This document shows positions 1-5,185 of a stretch of 5,198 bases of DNA, in pieces. Position 1 is the first letter of the stretch, and the number at the start of each line of letters is the position of its first letter. Under the pieces are notes generated by a model. That model did not search any database. It was not told where the DNA came from and worked only from the letters and a program-made list of their open reading frames with translations. The stretch comes from Candidatus Eiseniibacteriota bacterium. GTDB lineage: Bacteria; Arandabacterota; Arandabacteria; Arandabacterales; Arandabacteraceae. Where the stretch lies: contig JAUXGG010000158.1 in NCBI GenBank assembly GCA_030622265.1, positions 1-5,198 of the forward strand. The letters run 5' to 3'. Position numbers and translations under genes: made by a program.

Positions 1-498
1 CTCGGTGGCCTTCACCTTGCGGAGGATCTCAATCACGTTGGCCGGAAGCCTCACCGTCCTGCTGTCGGTGGCCGGCGTCTTGGTGATGGCCTGTCGTATC
101 CACTTGGAGGCGTACGTGCTGAACCTGAAGCCCTTCTCGTACTTGAAACGGTCTACGGCCTTGATCAGCCCCAGATTGCCCTCACCGATAAGATCGGCAA
201 GGGGCAAACCCATACCCTGGTACCTCCTGGCTATGGATATCACGAGCCGCAGGTTAGCCAGCACCATGCGTTCCTTGGCCACCGGATCACCCTTGCGTAC
301 ACGCCTGGCAAGATCCTGCTCGTCCTTCTTGGTAAGCAGAGGAAACTGGCTGATGGCCTTCAGGTATGCCGATAAACCCTCGGAGGTGCTCGCCGACTTC
401 TTCTGCCGCAGCCGTAGAGTCGTTACATCGCGCCGGTCAACATAGTGGGCGAAGGCCGATTCGAAACGACCTTCCTCAACAAGACCCTGGCGTTGCAT
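1..498 (-). CDS. Sigma-70 family RNA polymerase sigma factor, N-terminal part (cut by window edge)
   Basis: This frame is not closed in the window. Reading left from ATG at 498 gives 166 codons without a stop. The product is a primary-type or RpoS-type sigma factor that directs core RNA polymerase to promoters. Region 1.2 is at residues about 35-70 ([18 protein letters not shown]). Region 2.1-2.2 is at about 75-118 ([20 protein letters not shown], then [17 protein letters not shown]). Regions 2.3-2.4 are at about 119-146 ([17 protein letters not shown]), and region 3.0 begins near [12 protein letters not shown]. Regions 3-4 lie outside the window. Only about 34 residues precede region 1.2, so there is no acidic region 1.1, which favours an alternative or RpoS-like factor over a housekeeping one. 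The -12-recognition Gln136 and Thr139 are kept, but the first Trp of the usual WW pair is Lys132. An in-frame GTG at 507 is a second possible start; a TGA lies further upstream. The SD-like GGTGGAG at 508-502 is close to the ATG. A sigma54-type promoter lies upstream. Confidence 0.93.
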   Translation of the reverse strand, partial: MQRQGLVEEGRFESAFAHYVDRRDVTTLRLRQKKSASTSEGLSAYLKAISQFPLLTKKDEQDLARRVRKGDPVAKERMVLANLRLVISIARRYQGMGLPLADLIGEGNLGLIKAVDRFKYEKGFRFSTYASKWIRQAITKTPATDSRTVRLPANVIEILRKVKATE

Positions 499-524
499 TG
501 GCTCCACCCGATTCCTTGGGTTCC

Positions 525-572
525 GCCCCTTTCACCCCGGCCCACCGTTGTGCTGGCCGAGGGACGAGGGGC
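525..572 (-). promoter_or_regulatory. Two-tier hairpin in the predicted leader of the sigma-factor mRNA
   Basis: Read on the minus strand, GCCCCT (572-567) pairs with AGGGGC (530-525). Inside this, CCTCGGCC (562-555) pairs with GGCCGGGG (542-535), with one G-U pair. A 4x4 internal loop separates the two stems and a 12-nt loop closes the top. The element lies between the predicted sigma54 start near 586 and the start codon at 498, and it leaves the GGTGGAG at 508-502 unpaired. No U-tract follows, so a simple intrinsic terminator is unlikely. A role in mRNA stability or translation is inference; the complementarity is directly visible. Confidence 0.5.
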
Positions 573-596
573 CTGCTTCAACCATTAGATTGTTCC

Positions 597-612
597 TGCA
601 TGTTCTGTGCCG
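597..612 (-). promoter_or_regulatory. Sigma54 (RpoN) -24/-12 promoter for the sigma-factor gene
   Basis: The minus strand reads CGGCACAGAACATGCA. Against the consensus TGGCACGNNNNTTGCW it keeps GGCAC at -24 and TGCA at -12, with exactly 10 bases between the invariant GG and GC. The GC at 599-598 predicts a start at about 586, an A, leaving a leader of about 88 nt before the ATG at 498. The gene just upstream encodes a GAFTDA-type sigma54 activator, which independently supports RpoN control. The mismatches are the first T (C here) and the first T of TTGC (A here). Confidence 0.65.
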
Positions 613-726
613 GAAGCAAGCAGAAGTGCGCCAAAAAACTCACCCTGTAACTCCTGTATTATCAATCACTTATTGGTGCCCGGGAGAATAGGCTTCCTGT
701 CGGAGGAACATACGAATGGTCTGAAA

Positions 727-770
727 CGTGAACCAAGTTCACGCCGAACTGTGCTGCAGTTGCAAGTTCG
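727..770. promoter_or_regulatory. Palindrome and GAAC/GTTC half-site array, candidate activator-binding (enhancer) site
   Basis: CGTGAACCAAGTTCACG at 727-743 is a perfect dyad with 7-bp arms and a 3-bp centre. The half-sites continue: AGTTC (736-740) is inverted against GAACT (746-750), and CGAACT (745-750) is inverted against AGTTCG (765-770). The palindrome centre is about 149 bp upstream of the predicted sigma54 start. Fis-type HTH dimers of sigma54 activators typically bind dyads 80-200 bp upstream. The array lies just past the 3' end of the activator gene, so self-contained control is likely. It could instead form alternative hairpins in a read-through transcript. Confidence 0.5.
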
Positions 771-826
771 CCAAAACTAAAGGACTTAGACGGGAAGGAA
801 GGTTACACATGGGGCGTGAAGACGAT

Positions 827-3800
827 TTACACTTCGATGTGATATCGCTGGATCTTGTTCAGCAGACCGCGCCTGCTAAGACCGAGGCTCTTGGCGGCCC
901 TGGTCTTGTTGCCGGCGAATCTCCTGATCGCATCCTTGATCATCTGCTTCTCGACCTGCTGGACGGCGTCCGCCATGGGCTTGCGGGTGTCCGCGGTGAC
1001 GACGCTGGCCCACTCGTTCAGGTCTTCAGAGAACAGGTCGGGGGTGACCAGGCCGCCTTCTTCCGAGAAGGTCACAGCCCGTTCGATCTCGTGCTCGAGC
1101 TGGCGGACATTGCCCTGCCAGGAATAGCTGACGAGCAGGTCCATCGCGGGCGCCGAGAACCCAACCACCGACTTCTCCAGCCGCTTGCTGCAGAGCGCGA
1201 GGAAGTGCTCGGCAAGCAGTGGTATATCATCGCGCCTCTCCCTCAAAGGAGGAAGCCTCAGCGATATTACCTTCAACCTGTAATAGAGGTCCTCGAGGAA
1301 GTGGCCCGACTCGACTTCCTGCGCGAGATCACGGTTGGTGGCACACAAAAGCCTGAAGTCGACCTTCCTGGAGATGGTCGATCCGACCGGCTTGAACTCC
1401 CTCTTATCGACAACCTGAAGCAGCCTCTCCTGGAACTTTCTCGAGGTCTTGTCTATCTCGTCCAGGAAGACGGTCCCGCCGTCGGCCGCCTCGAAAAGTC
1501 CTGTCTTGTCGGTCCTGGCATCGGTGAAGGCGCCCTTCACGTGCCCGAAGAGCTCGCTCTCGAGGATCTCGTTGGAGAGCGCGGAACAGTCTATCGTGAC
1601 GAATGGCCTTCCAGAGCGGTTTCCGCTCGAGTGGATGGCCCTGGCCAGCATCTCCTTGCCGGTACCTGTTTCTCCCTCAACGAGCACGGTCGTCGAGGCG
1701 CTGCACAGGAACCTCACGGTCTCGAGGATCTCCAGCATCTTCCTGTTCTGCGTGATGATGCCTTTGACCGGACTGGTCTTATCCAGCCGCGCTCTCAAGA
1801 ACCTGGTTTCCTCCATGTACTTATCAAGCCGGGCCTCGGAGAGCACGCTCTTGGCAATTCCCACGAGAGCGATCACAAACTCAACATCGTCCTTATTGAA
1901 GAAGGTACCCTTGCGCCTGCAATCCAGATAGACGCAGCCCGTGCCCCCGCCGCTCATCGAGAGCGGCACGCACAGCGCAGCGCCGTCAGGAACCTCTGCC
2001 TCGCCGTTTCCGCTCAGCCGCCCGTCCTTGCTCACATTGGTGCTCACCAGCGGCTTGCCGGTGGAATCCGCAATCATCAGCATCTCTGAAACCGCACAGG
2101 TGATCTGGCCGACTCCGGCCGAGTCTATGCCCCGCAGAGCAAGAGGCTTGAGGCTGCCATTATGGCTCAGCAGCATCAACCCCCGGTCAGCCGCGGACCT
2201 CTCGACGCAAGCATCGAGTATGATCTCCAGTTTCTTCGCCTGGCCGCGGGCAGTGAGAATATGTCCGACTATCGCGTTGAAGCCGGCCAGGCCGTTGGGT
2301 TCACTGACAGAAAGAGAAGACACCTGTTCATCAGCCTCCCGCTCTATCTTATCAATCTTCTCGCGAACATCCGTGGGAACCTCTTCCCCGAATATCCCGA
2401 TTACCTTGCCCAGTAATCCGTGACATACCTCCACATTGCCCTTCATTGCGGCAATCCGCCCCAGCCACAGGGCCGACAGTCCGGCCTCGTAGCTCATCCC
2501 GAGATCCTCGAAAATGCCAAGCGCGTCAGACAGGTAGTCACGCGCCTCGACGCAGGACGATGGCTGGGATGAAAGCAGCTCTCCGGCGGCCAGATAAGCT
2601 ACGGCCAGGTCCTTCCGGTCTCCGAGTCCTACAAGCATCTCGATGGCCCGGGAGAAGCTCGCCCGGGACCGTTCCCACTCGCCGTGATGGAACTCGGCAC
2701 AGGCCTTAGATCTCAGAGAACAAGCCTGCTCGAAAACATGCCTATTCTCCGTCGCAACCCGCAGGGCTTCACCGGCCAGCTCGATCCCGGCCTCGTAATT
2801 GCCGCATCTGACCTCAACATCCGCCAGCCTGCGCTTGGCCTCCGCCACAATGTCGCCGCGGGGGGCAATTTCCACAGCAATCGCAAGCGCTTCCCTGTAA
2901 CAGCGGCGTGCGGAGTCAACCCTGTCGCACGCGAAGTGCAGGTCTCCGAGGTATTCGAGACTCAAAGCCGAATTACGGGCATCGCCGTGATCCGAGCTCT
3001 GTTTGAGCGCCCTTACATAGTACTCCTCGGCCTTTTCGAAATCACGGTAGGTGAGATAGTAGTGTCCGAGAGCAAGGTAAGTCGCCACGACATCCCAGGT
3101 ATTTCCTATGCGCGTCAGCGTGTCAGCCGAATCGGTCAAGCACCTGTGCGCCTTCTTCATGAAGCCGAGCTTGGAATAGATTATCCCCAGGTTAGTAAGC
3201 CGCAGGCCTTTCTCAAGATGCTGCCCGATCTCTTCGGCGATCTTGAGCGCTTCTTCCAGATACACGCGGGACTCGCTCCAGCGGCCCAGGTTCTTGCAGT
3301 CCAGACCCAGGTTGTTGACACATACGCCGGTAAGGTCCTTATCCTTTGTCATTCTCGCAGCGGAAAGCGCGGCCCTGTGGAGATCGAATGCCCCCTCATA
3401 CTCTCCCTTCCTGAAGGCGATACCTCCGAGCCTGTTGTAGGTTCGGGCGATTTCACTTCCACGGTCATCGCCCAGCAAGATATCAAGCCCTGACTCGAGG
3501 TCGGCCTGAGAGAGGTCATACTCGCCGCGCTTGAAGTGCACCCAGCCCCGCTCGCAGATAATGCGTGAGAGCTCGAGGGGGTCCTCTCCGTCGGAAACCA
3601 GCACAAACCCCTTGTCCAGAAGTTCCAGGGCGTGGTCACACTTCCCGATCTTCATATAGCAGGTGGCAAGTCTTCTTAAGAGTGATGCGCGCCTGGGCTT
3701 GTCCGTAAAGCCGGTAAGCGCGAGAAGCTTGTTGAAATACTCTATGGCGGTGGTGAATTCACCGGTGGCGAGACAGAAGTTACCGAGATCCTCGAGAGAG

Positions 3801-3871
3801 GTACCTATACCGGGACCCCTGCGCCCCTGTCCATCCTTGTCTGTAGGGCCACTGCCGTGTAGCTTGTCCAT
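827..3871 (-). CDS. Sigma54-dependent transcriptional activator with TPR repeats, GAF-like domain, AAA+ and Fis-type HTH
   Basis: A bacterial enhancer-binding protein that uses ATP hydrolysis to open promoters held by sigma54 polymerase. Numbering is from ATG 3871 (1014 aa). Residues about 25-490 form some 12 TPR-like helical pairs (for example LGGIAFRKGEYEGAFDLHRA), a MalT-like sensory array. A GAF-like domain spans about 528-683, followed by a short coiled linker. The AAA+ domain has Walker A GETGTGKE (733-740), the sigma54-contacting GAFTDA loop (780-785), Walker B VFLDE (801-805), sensor I ATNRD, the arginine-finger segment LPPLRERRDDI and sensor II GNVRQLEH (920-927). The C-terminal HTH lies at about 986-1012 (NKTRAAKSLGLSRRGLLNKI). 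All key catalytic residues are present, so it should be active. There is no receiver or FHA domain, so input is probably protein or ligand binding rather than phosphorylation. The frame extends to a TTG at 3907, but that start has no SD. The ATG has AAAGGGTGA next to it, paired in a hairpin. It likely shares a transcript with the small exported protein upstream. Confidence 0.95.
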   Translation of the reverse strand: MDKLHGSGPTDKDGQGRRGPGIGTSLEDLGNFCLATGEFTTAIEYFNKLLALTGFTDKPRRASLLRRLATCYMKIGKCDHALELLDKGFVLVSDGEDPLELSRIICERGWVHFKRGEYDLSQADLESGLDILLGDDRGSEIARTYNRLGGIAFRKGEYEGAFDLHRAALSAARMTKDKDLTGVCVNNLGLDCKNLGRWSESRVYLEEALKIAEEIGQHLEKGLRLTNLGIIYSKLGFMKKAHRCLTDSADTLTRIGNTWDVVATYLALGHYYLTYRDFEKAEEYYVRALKQSSDHGDARNSALSLEYLGDLHFACDRVDSARRCYREALAIAVEIAPRGDIVAEAKRRLADVEVRCGNYEAGIELAGEALRVATENRHVFEQACSLRSKACAEFHHGEWERSRASFSRAIEMLVGLGDRKDLAVAYLAAGELLSSQPSSCVEARDYLSDALGIFEDLGMSYEAGLSALWLGRIAAMKGNVEVCHGLLGKVIGIFGEEVPTDVREKIDKIEREADEQVSSLSVSEPNGLAGFNAIVGHILTARGQAKKLEIILDACVERSAADRGLMLLSHNGSLKPLALRGIDSAGVGQITCAVSEMLMIADSTGKPLVSTNVSKDGRLSGNGEAEVPDGAALCVPLSMSGGGTGCVYLDCRRKGTFFNKDDVEFVIALVGIAKSVLSEARLDKYMEETRFLRARLDKTSPVKGIITQNRKMLEILETVRFLCSASTTVLVEGETGTGKEMLARAIHSSGNRSGRPFVTIDCSALSNEILESELFGHVKGAFTDARTDKTGLFEAADGGTVFLDEIDKTSRKFQERLLQVVDKREFKPVGSTISRKVDFRLLCATNRDLAQEVESGHFLEDLYYRLKVISLRLPPLRERRDDIPLLAEHFLALCSKRLEKSVVGFSAPAMDLLVSYSWQGNVRQLEHEIERAVTFSEEGGLVTPDLFSEDLNEWASVVTADTRKPMADAVQQVEKQMIKDAIRRFAGNKTRAAKSLGLSRRGLLNKIQRYHIEV

Positions 3872-3872
3872 A

Positions 3873-3902
3873 TCACCCTTTCCCCGCAATCTTAAAGGGT
3901 GA
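3873..3902 (-). promoter_or_regulatory. Perfect hairpin sequestering the ribosome-binding site of the activator gene
   Basis: On the minus strand TCACCCTTT (3902-3894) is perfectly complementary to AAAGGGTGA (3881-3873), with 9-bp arms and a 12-nt loop. The second arm contains the only good SD before the ATG at 3871 and ends one base from it. In the mRNA the SD would be hidden unless the stem is opened. The upstream gene stops at 3923, about 20 nt before the first arm, so translational coupling, a binding protein or temperature could open it. That part is inference. The element also argues for ATG 3871 over TTG 3907. Confidence 0.6.
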
Positions 3903-3922
3903 GACAAATACCGCTGCCAAAC

Positions 3923-4213
3923 TTACCTGTGCTTGCGCATCCTCGGTGAGGCAGCAGACAGCCTCTTCGACATATTGTCTTGTACTTCCCTCTGCGCTTG
4001 CCTGATGATCACAATTCTCCCCAGGAAAGGAATGTCAATAATCAACGGTTGGGGAGCGCTGAGCAACTGGACCTGGCCGACTCCGTCTTTCGCCTTGATA
4101 CCTTCGACGATATCGGGGTCGCCATTATCGTGTCGTGGCCCCGCCACGACACTCACGCTCAGCAGTAGGACAAGAAGCAGAGCGAACGGGATAAACCACT
4201 TGGTCTTCAACAT
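3923..4213 (-). CDS. Small exported protein of unknown function, 96 aa
   Basis: I do not recognise a family. The start is well supported: ATG at 4213 with AGGAGG at 4225-4220 and 6-nt spacing. The N-terminus is a classic signal peptide: basic residues (Lys3, Lys5), a hydrophobic core at 7-18 (FIPFALLLVLLL), then SVSVVAG, with likely signal peptidase I cleavage after Ala24. The mature part of about 72 residues starts polar and acidic (HDNGDPDIVEG). It then has a short hydrophobic beta-like stretch at about 56-70 (PLIIDIPFLGRIVII) and ends very basic (SPRMRKHR). There is no lipobox Cys and no cysteine at all. A strong sigma70-type promoter sits about 25 nt upstream. The stop is 51 nt before the activator ATG with no terminator between, so the two genes form a likely operon. 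It might be an envelope partner or signal for the TPR activator, but nothing in the sequence shows this. Confidence 0.75.
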   Translation of the reverse strand: MLKTKWFIPFALLLVLLLSVSVVAGPRHDNGDPDIVEGIKAKDGVGQVQLLSAPQPLIIDIPFLGRIVIIRQAQREVQDNMSKRLSAASPRMRKHR

Positions 4214-4219
4214 ATCCCG

Positions 4220-4225
4220 CCTCCT
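4220..4225 (-). promoter_or_regulatory. Ribosome-binding site of the 96-residue exported protein
   Basis: The minus strand reads AGGAGG, a full match to the Shine-Dalgarno core, six bases before ATG 4213-4211. It fixes the start of the small gene and shows that the frame is translated despite its lack of a known family. Confidence 0.8.
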
Positions 4226-4244
4226 GTGTTAACCCTCATGTTCC

Positions 4245-4273
4245 ACTATAAACAAATATGCCAGGATTGTCAA
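4245..4273 (-). promoter_or_regulatory. Sigma70-type promoter of the small exported protein / activator operon
   Basis: The -35 is TTGACA (4273-4268), a perfect consensus. The spacer is 17 bp, and the -10 is TATAGT (4250-4245), five of six matches. Transcription should begin near 4239, giving a leader of about 25 nt with AGGAGG before ATG 4213. The -35 box contains the TGA stop of the DksA-like gene (4272-4270), so this operon is promoted from within the end of its upstream neighbour. Confidence 0.78.
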
Positions 4274-4277
4274 TCCT
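4263..4277. promoter_or_regulatory. 15-bp perfect dyad over the -35 box, candidate operator or weak stem
   Basis: The plus strand reads AGGATTGTCAATCCT: 7-bp arms around one central base. It covers the whole -35 hexamer of the promoter and the stop codon of the DksA-like gene. A repressor bound here would block the promoter. As RNA it gives a 6-bp stem with a 3-nt loop followed by a T-rich but interrupted stretch, at best a weak terminator for the DksA-like transcript. The dyad is visible; its role is not known. Confidence 0.45.
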
Positions 4278-5172
4278 CTTGTGATAGAGATCGGCCTCTC
4301 ACGCCGGGCCCTGAAGCTTCCTCCACTGACTTGCACTTTATGCAGAGTCTGGCCGAGGGCATAACCTTGAGCCTTCTTATCCCTATAGGCTTGGTGCACA
4401 TTTCACAGATCCCGAACGTGCCCTCCTTGAGCTTCTCCAGGGCCGAATCGATTTCCCTCAGGAGCTGCATGCCTATCTCACCATATTCGAAGGCCCTCTC
4501 CTTCTCGACCGATGCCGAAACCAGGTCTCCTACCTCGGCATAACTCGCGCGCTCGCTCTTCACGCTGTCCTGCCTCGCCCTCCTGATCTCCCGGATGATT
4601 TCTGCGCGCTTGGCCTCGAGAATCGACCTCAGCTCCTCGGCTCTTGAATTCGAGCCTCTTGCCCCTATCTTGAGTCCCCTGGGCCTGGCCGGGGCTTTCT
4701 TGGCCGGCTTGGAAACAGGCCCGCCGGAGCCGCCTGCTTTCTTAGGTGCAACCTTCCGGGCCGACTTGGCCACGGGCTTCCTGGTAGTCTTCCTGACGGA
4801 CTTGCCCACGGGCTTCCTGGTAGTCTTCCTGACGGACTTGCCCACGGGCTTCCTGGCAGTCTTCCGGGCGGACTTGGCCACGGTCTTCCTGGCAGTCTTC
4901 CTGACGGACTTGGCCACGGTCTTCCTGGTAATCTTCCGGGCCGACTTCCTGGTAGTCTTCCTGGTGGTCTTCCTGGTGGTCTTCCTGGTGGCCGCTCTCT
5001 CTGTGGTCTTCTTTGCAGCTTTCCTGGTCTTCTTCACGGCCTTCCCGGTAGTCTTCTTCTCAGGCCGGGTGGCTTTCCCGGCCGCCTTACGTGCAGGCTT
5101 CCTGGCTGATTTGCGAGTGGATTTTGTGGCCGTCTTCCGCTTGGCCTTCGTGGTTTTTGTGGCTCGCTTCAA
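4270..5172 (-). CDS. DksA/TraR-family zinc-finger protein with long histone-H1-like basic N-terminal tail
   Basis: This 300-residue protein has two parts. Residues 1-146 are almost only Lys, Arg, Ala, Thr, Ser, Val and Pro, with only two acidic residues (Glu38, Glu58), in repeats such as KSVRKTTRKPVG and TTRK. This is like the tail of histone H1 or AlgP/Hc1-type proteins and should bind DNA or RNA. A Gly/Pro-rich linker runs to about 175. Residues about 176-290 are a DksA/TraR domain: two helices forming a coiled coil, then a C4 zinc finger at Cys256, Cys259, Cys277 and Cys280 (spacing 2-17-2), with the family signature GICEMC...PIGIRRL...CIKC. DksA-type proteins enter the RNA polymerase secondary channel and tune initiation, often with ppGpp. 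Aligning without gaps from the first Cys puts Asp216 at the position of E. coli Asp74, but Val218 at Ala76, so the tip is only partly kept. The start is TTG at 5172, with GGGGGAG six bases upstream. Normal DksA is about 150 aa, so the extra length is the tail. Confidence 0.92.
   Translation of the reverse strand: MKRATKTTKAKRKTATKSTRKSARKPARKAAGKATRPEKKTTGKAVKKTRKAAKKTTERAATRKTTRKTTRKTTRKSARKITRKTVAKSVRKTARKTVAKSARKTARKPVGKSVRKTTRKPVGKSVRKTTRKPVAKSARKVAPKKAGGSGGPVSKPAKKAPARPRGLKIGARGSNSRAEELRSILEAKRAEIIREIRRARQDSVKSERASYAEVGDLVSASVEKERAFEYGEIGMQLLREIDSALEKLKEGTFGICEMCTKPIGIRRLKVMPSARLCIKCKSVEEASGPGVRGRSLSQED
4763..4942 (-). repeat. Five tandem 36-bp units inside the basic tail
   Basis: Units start at 4763, 4799, 4835, 4871 and 4907. 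On the plus strand each begins GACTTGSCCACGG and the units differ at only a few bases; the second and third are nearly identical. Each unit encodes 12 residues of the type KSVRKTTRKPVG, covering about residues 77-137. The length is a multiple of three, so unit gain or loss keeps the frame. The array is coding, with no spacers. Confidence 0.88.
4943..4990 (-). repeat. Four tandem 12-bp units inside the basic tail
   Basis: Units of GTCTTCCTGGTG type start at 4943, 4955, 4967 and 4979 on the plus strand; the last three are identical and the first differs slightly. They encode repeated TTRK at residues about 62-77. They adjoin the 36-bp array, which appears to be built from the same 12-bp ancestor (CTTCCTGGT recurs in it), suggesting stepwise growth by slippage. 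Confidence 0.85.
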
Positions 5173-5178
5173 GTTCGG

Positions 5179-5185
5179 CTCCCCC
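5179..5185 (-). promoter_or_regulatory. Ribosome-binding site that fixes the TTG start of the DksA-like gene
   Basis: The minus strand has GGGGGAG, six bases before TTG 5172-5170. No ATG or GTG with a better site is seen at the start of the frame, so the TTG start is preferred. The promoter of this gene must lie beyond the window edge, as only 26 bases remain. Confidence 0.7.

Larger units (their letters stand above)
499..826. other. Regulatory intergenic region between the activator and sigma-factor genes
   Basis: This 328-bp stretch has no convincing gene on either strand. It holds, from right to left, the GAAC/GTTC dyad array (770-727), the sigma54 promoter (612-597), the leader hairpin (572-525) and an SD-like GGTGGAG (508-502). 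No clear hairpin plus U-tract follows the activator stop at 827-829, so some read-through into the sigma gene is possible. A run of six T on the minus strand (638-633) has no stem before it. An AT-rich patch with GATAAT on the minus strand near 664-659 lacks a matching -35. Confidence 0.6.

Noticed and set aside
5..445. Plus-strand frame of 146 codons at the left edge
   Set aside because: It is antisense to the clear sigma-factor frame with regions 1.2 and 2.
620..633. Second sigma54-like match on the minus strand (TGGCGCACTTCTGC)
   Set aside because: GG and GC are nine bases apart instead of ten, and the spacing is strict for sigma54. The match at 597-612 is better.
366..650. Plus-strand frame of 94 codons crossing into the intergenic gap
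   Set aside because: Its first third is antisense to the sigma gene, no SD is seen and the composition looks random.
727..770. Attenuator-like set of mutually exclusive hairpins
   Set aside because: The pairing is possible in a read-through RNA, but there is no leader peptide and no U-tract, and the element lies upstream of the predicted start. A DNA-binding site explains it better.
728..2089. Plus-strand open frame of 453 codons
   Set aside because: It lies antisense to the activator's AAA+/GAF region. Its translation shows no domain logic, whereas the minus strand has all Walker, GAFTDA and HTH motifs. Long antisense frames are common in GC-rich genes.
2684..3493. Plus-strand frame of 269 codons
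   Set aside because: It is antisense to the TPR region, with no SD and no recognisable family.
4763..4942. Regular 36-bp repeats that could suggest a CRISPR array
   Set aside because: The units abut with no unique spacers, stay in frame and encode a repeated basic peptide.
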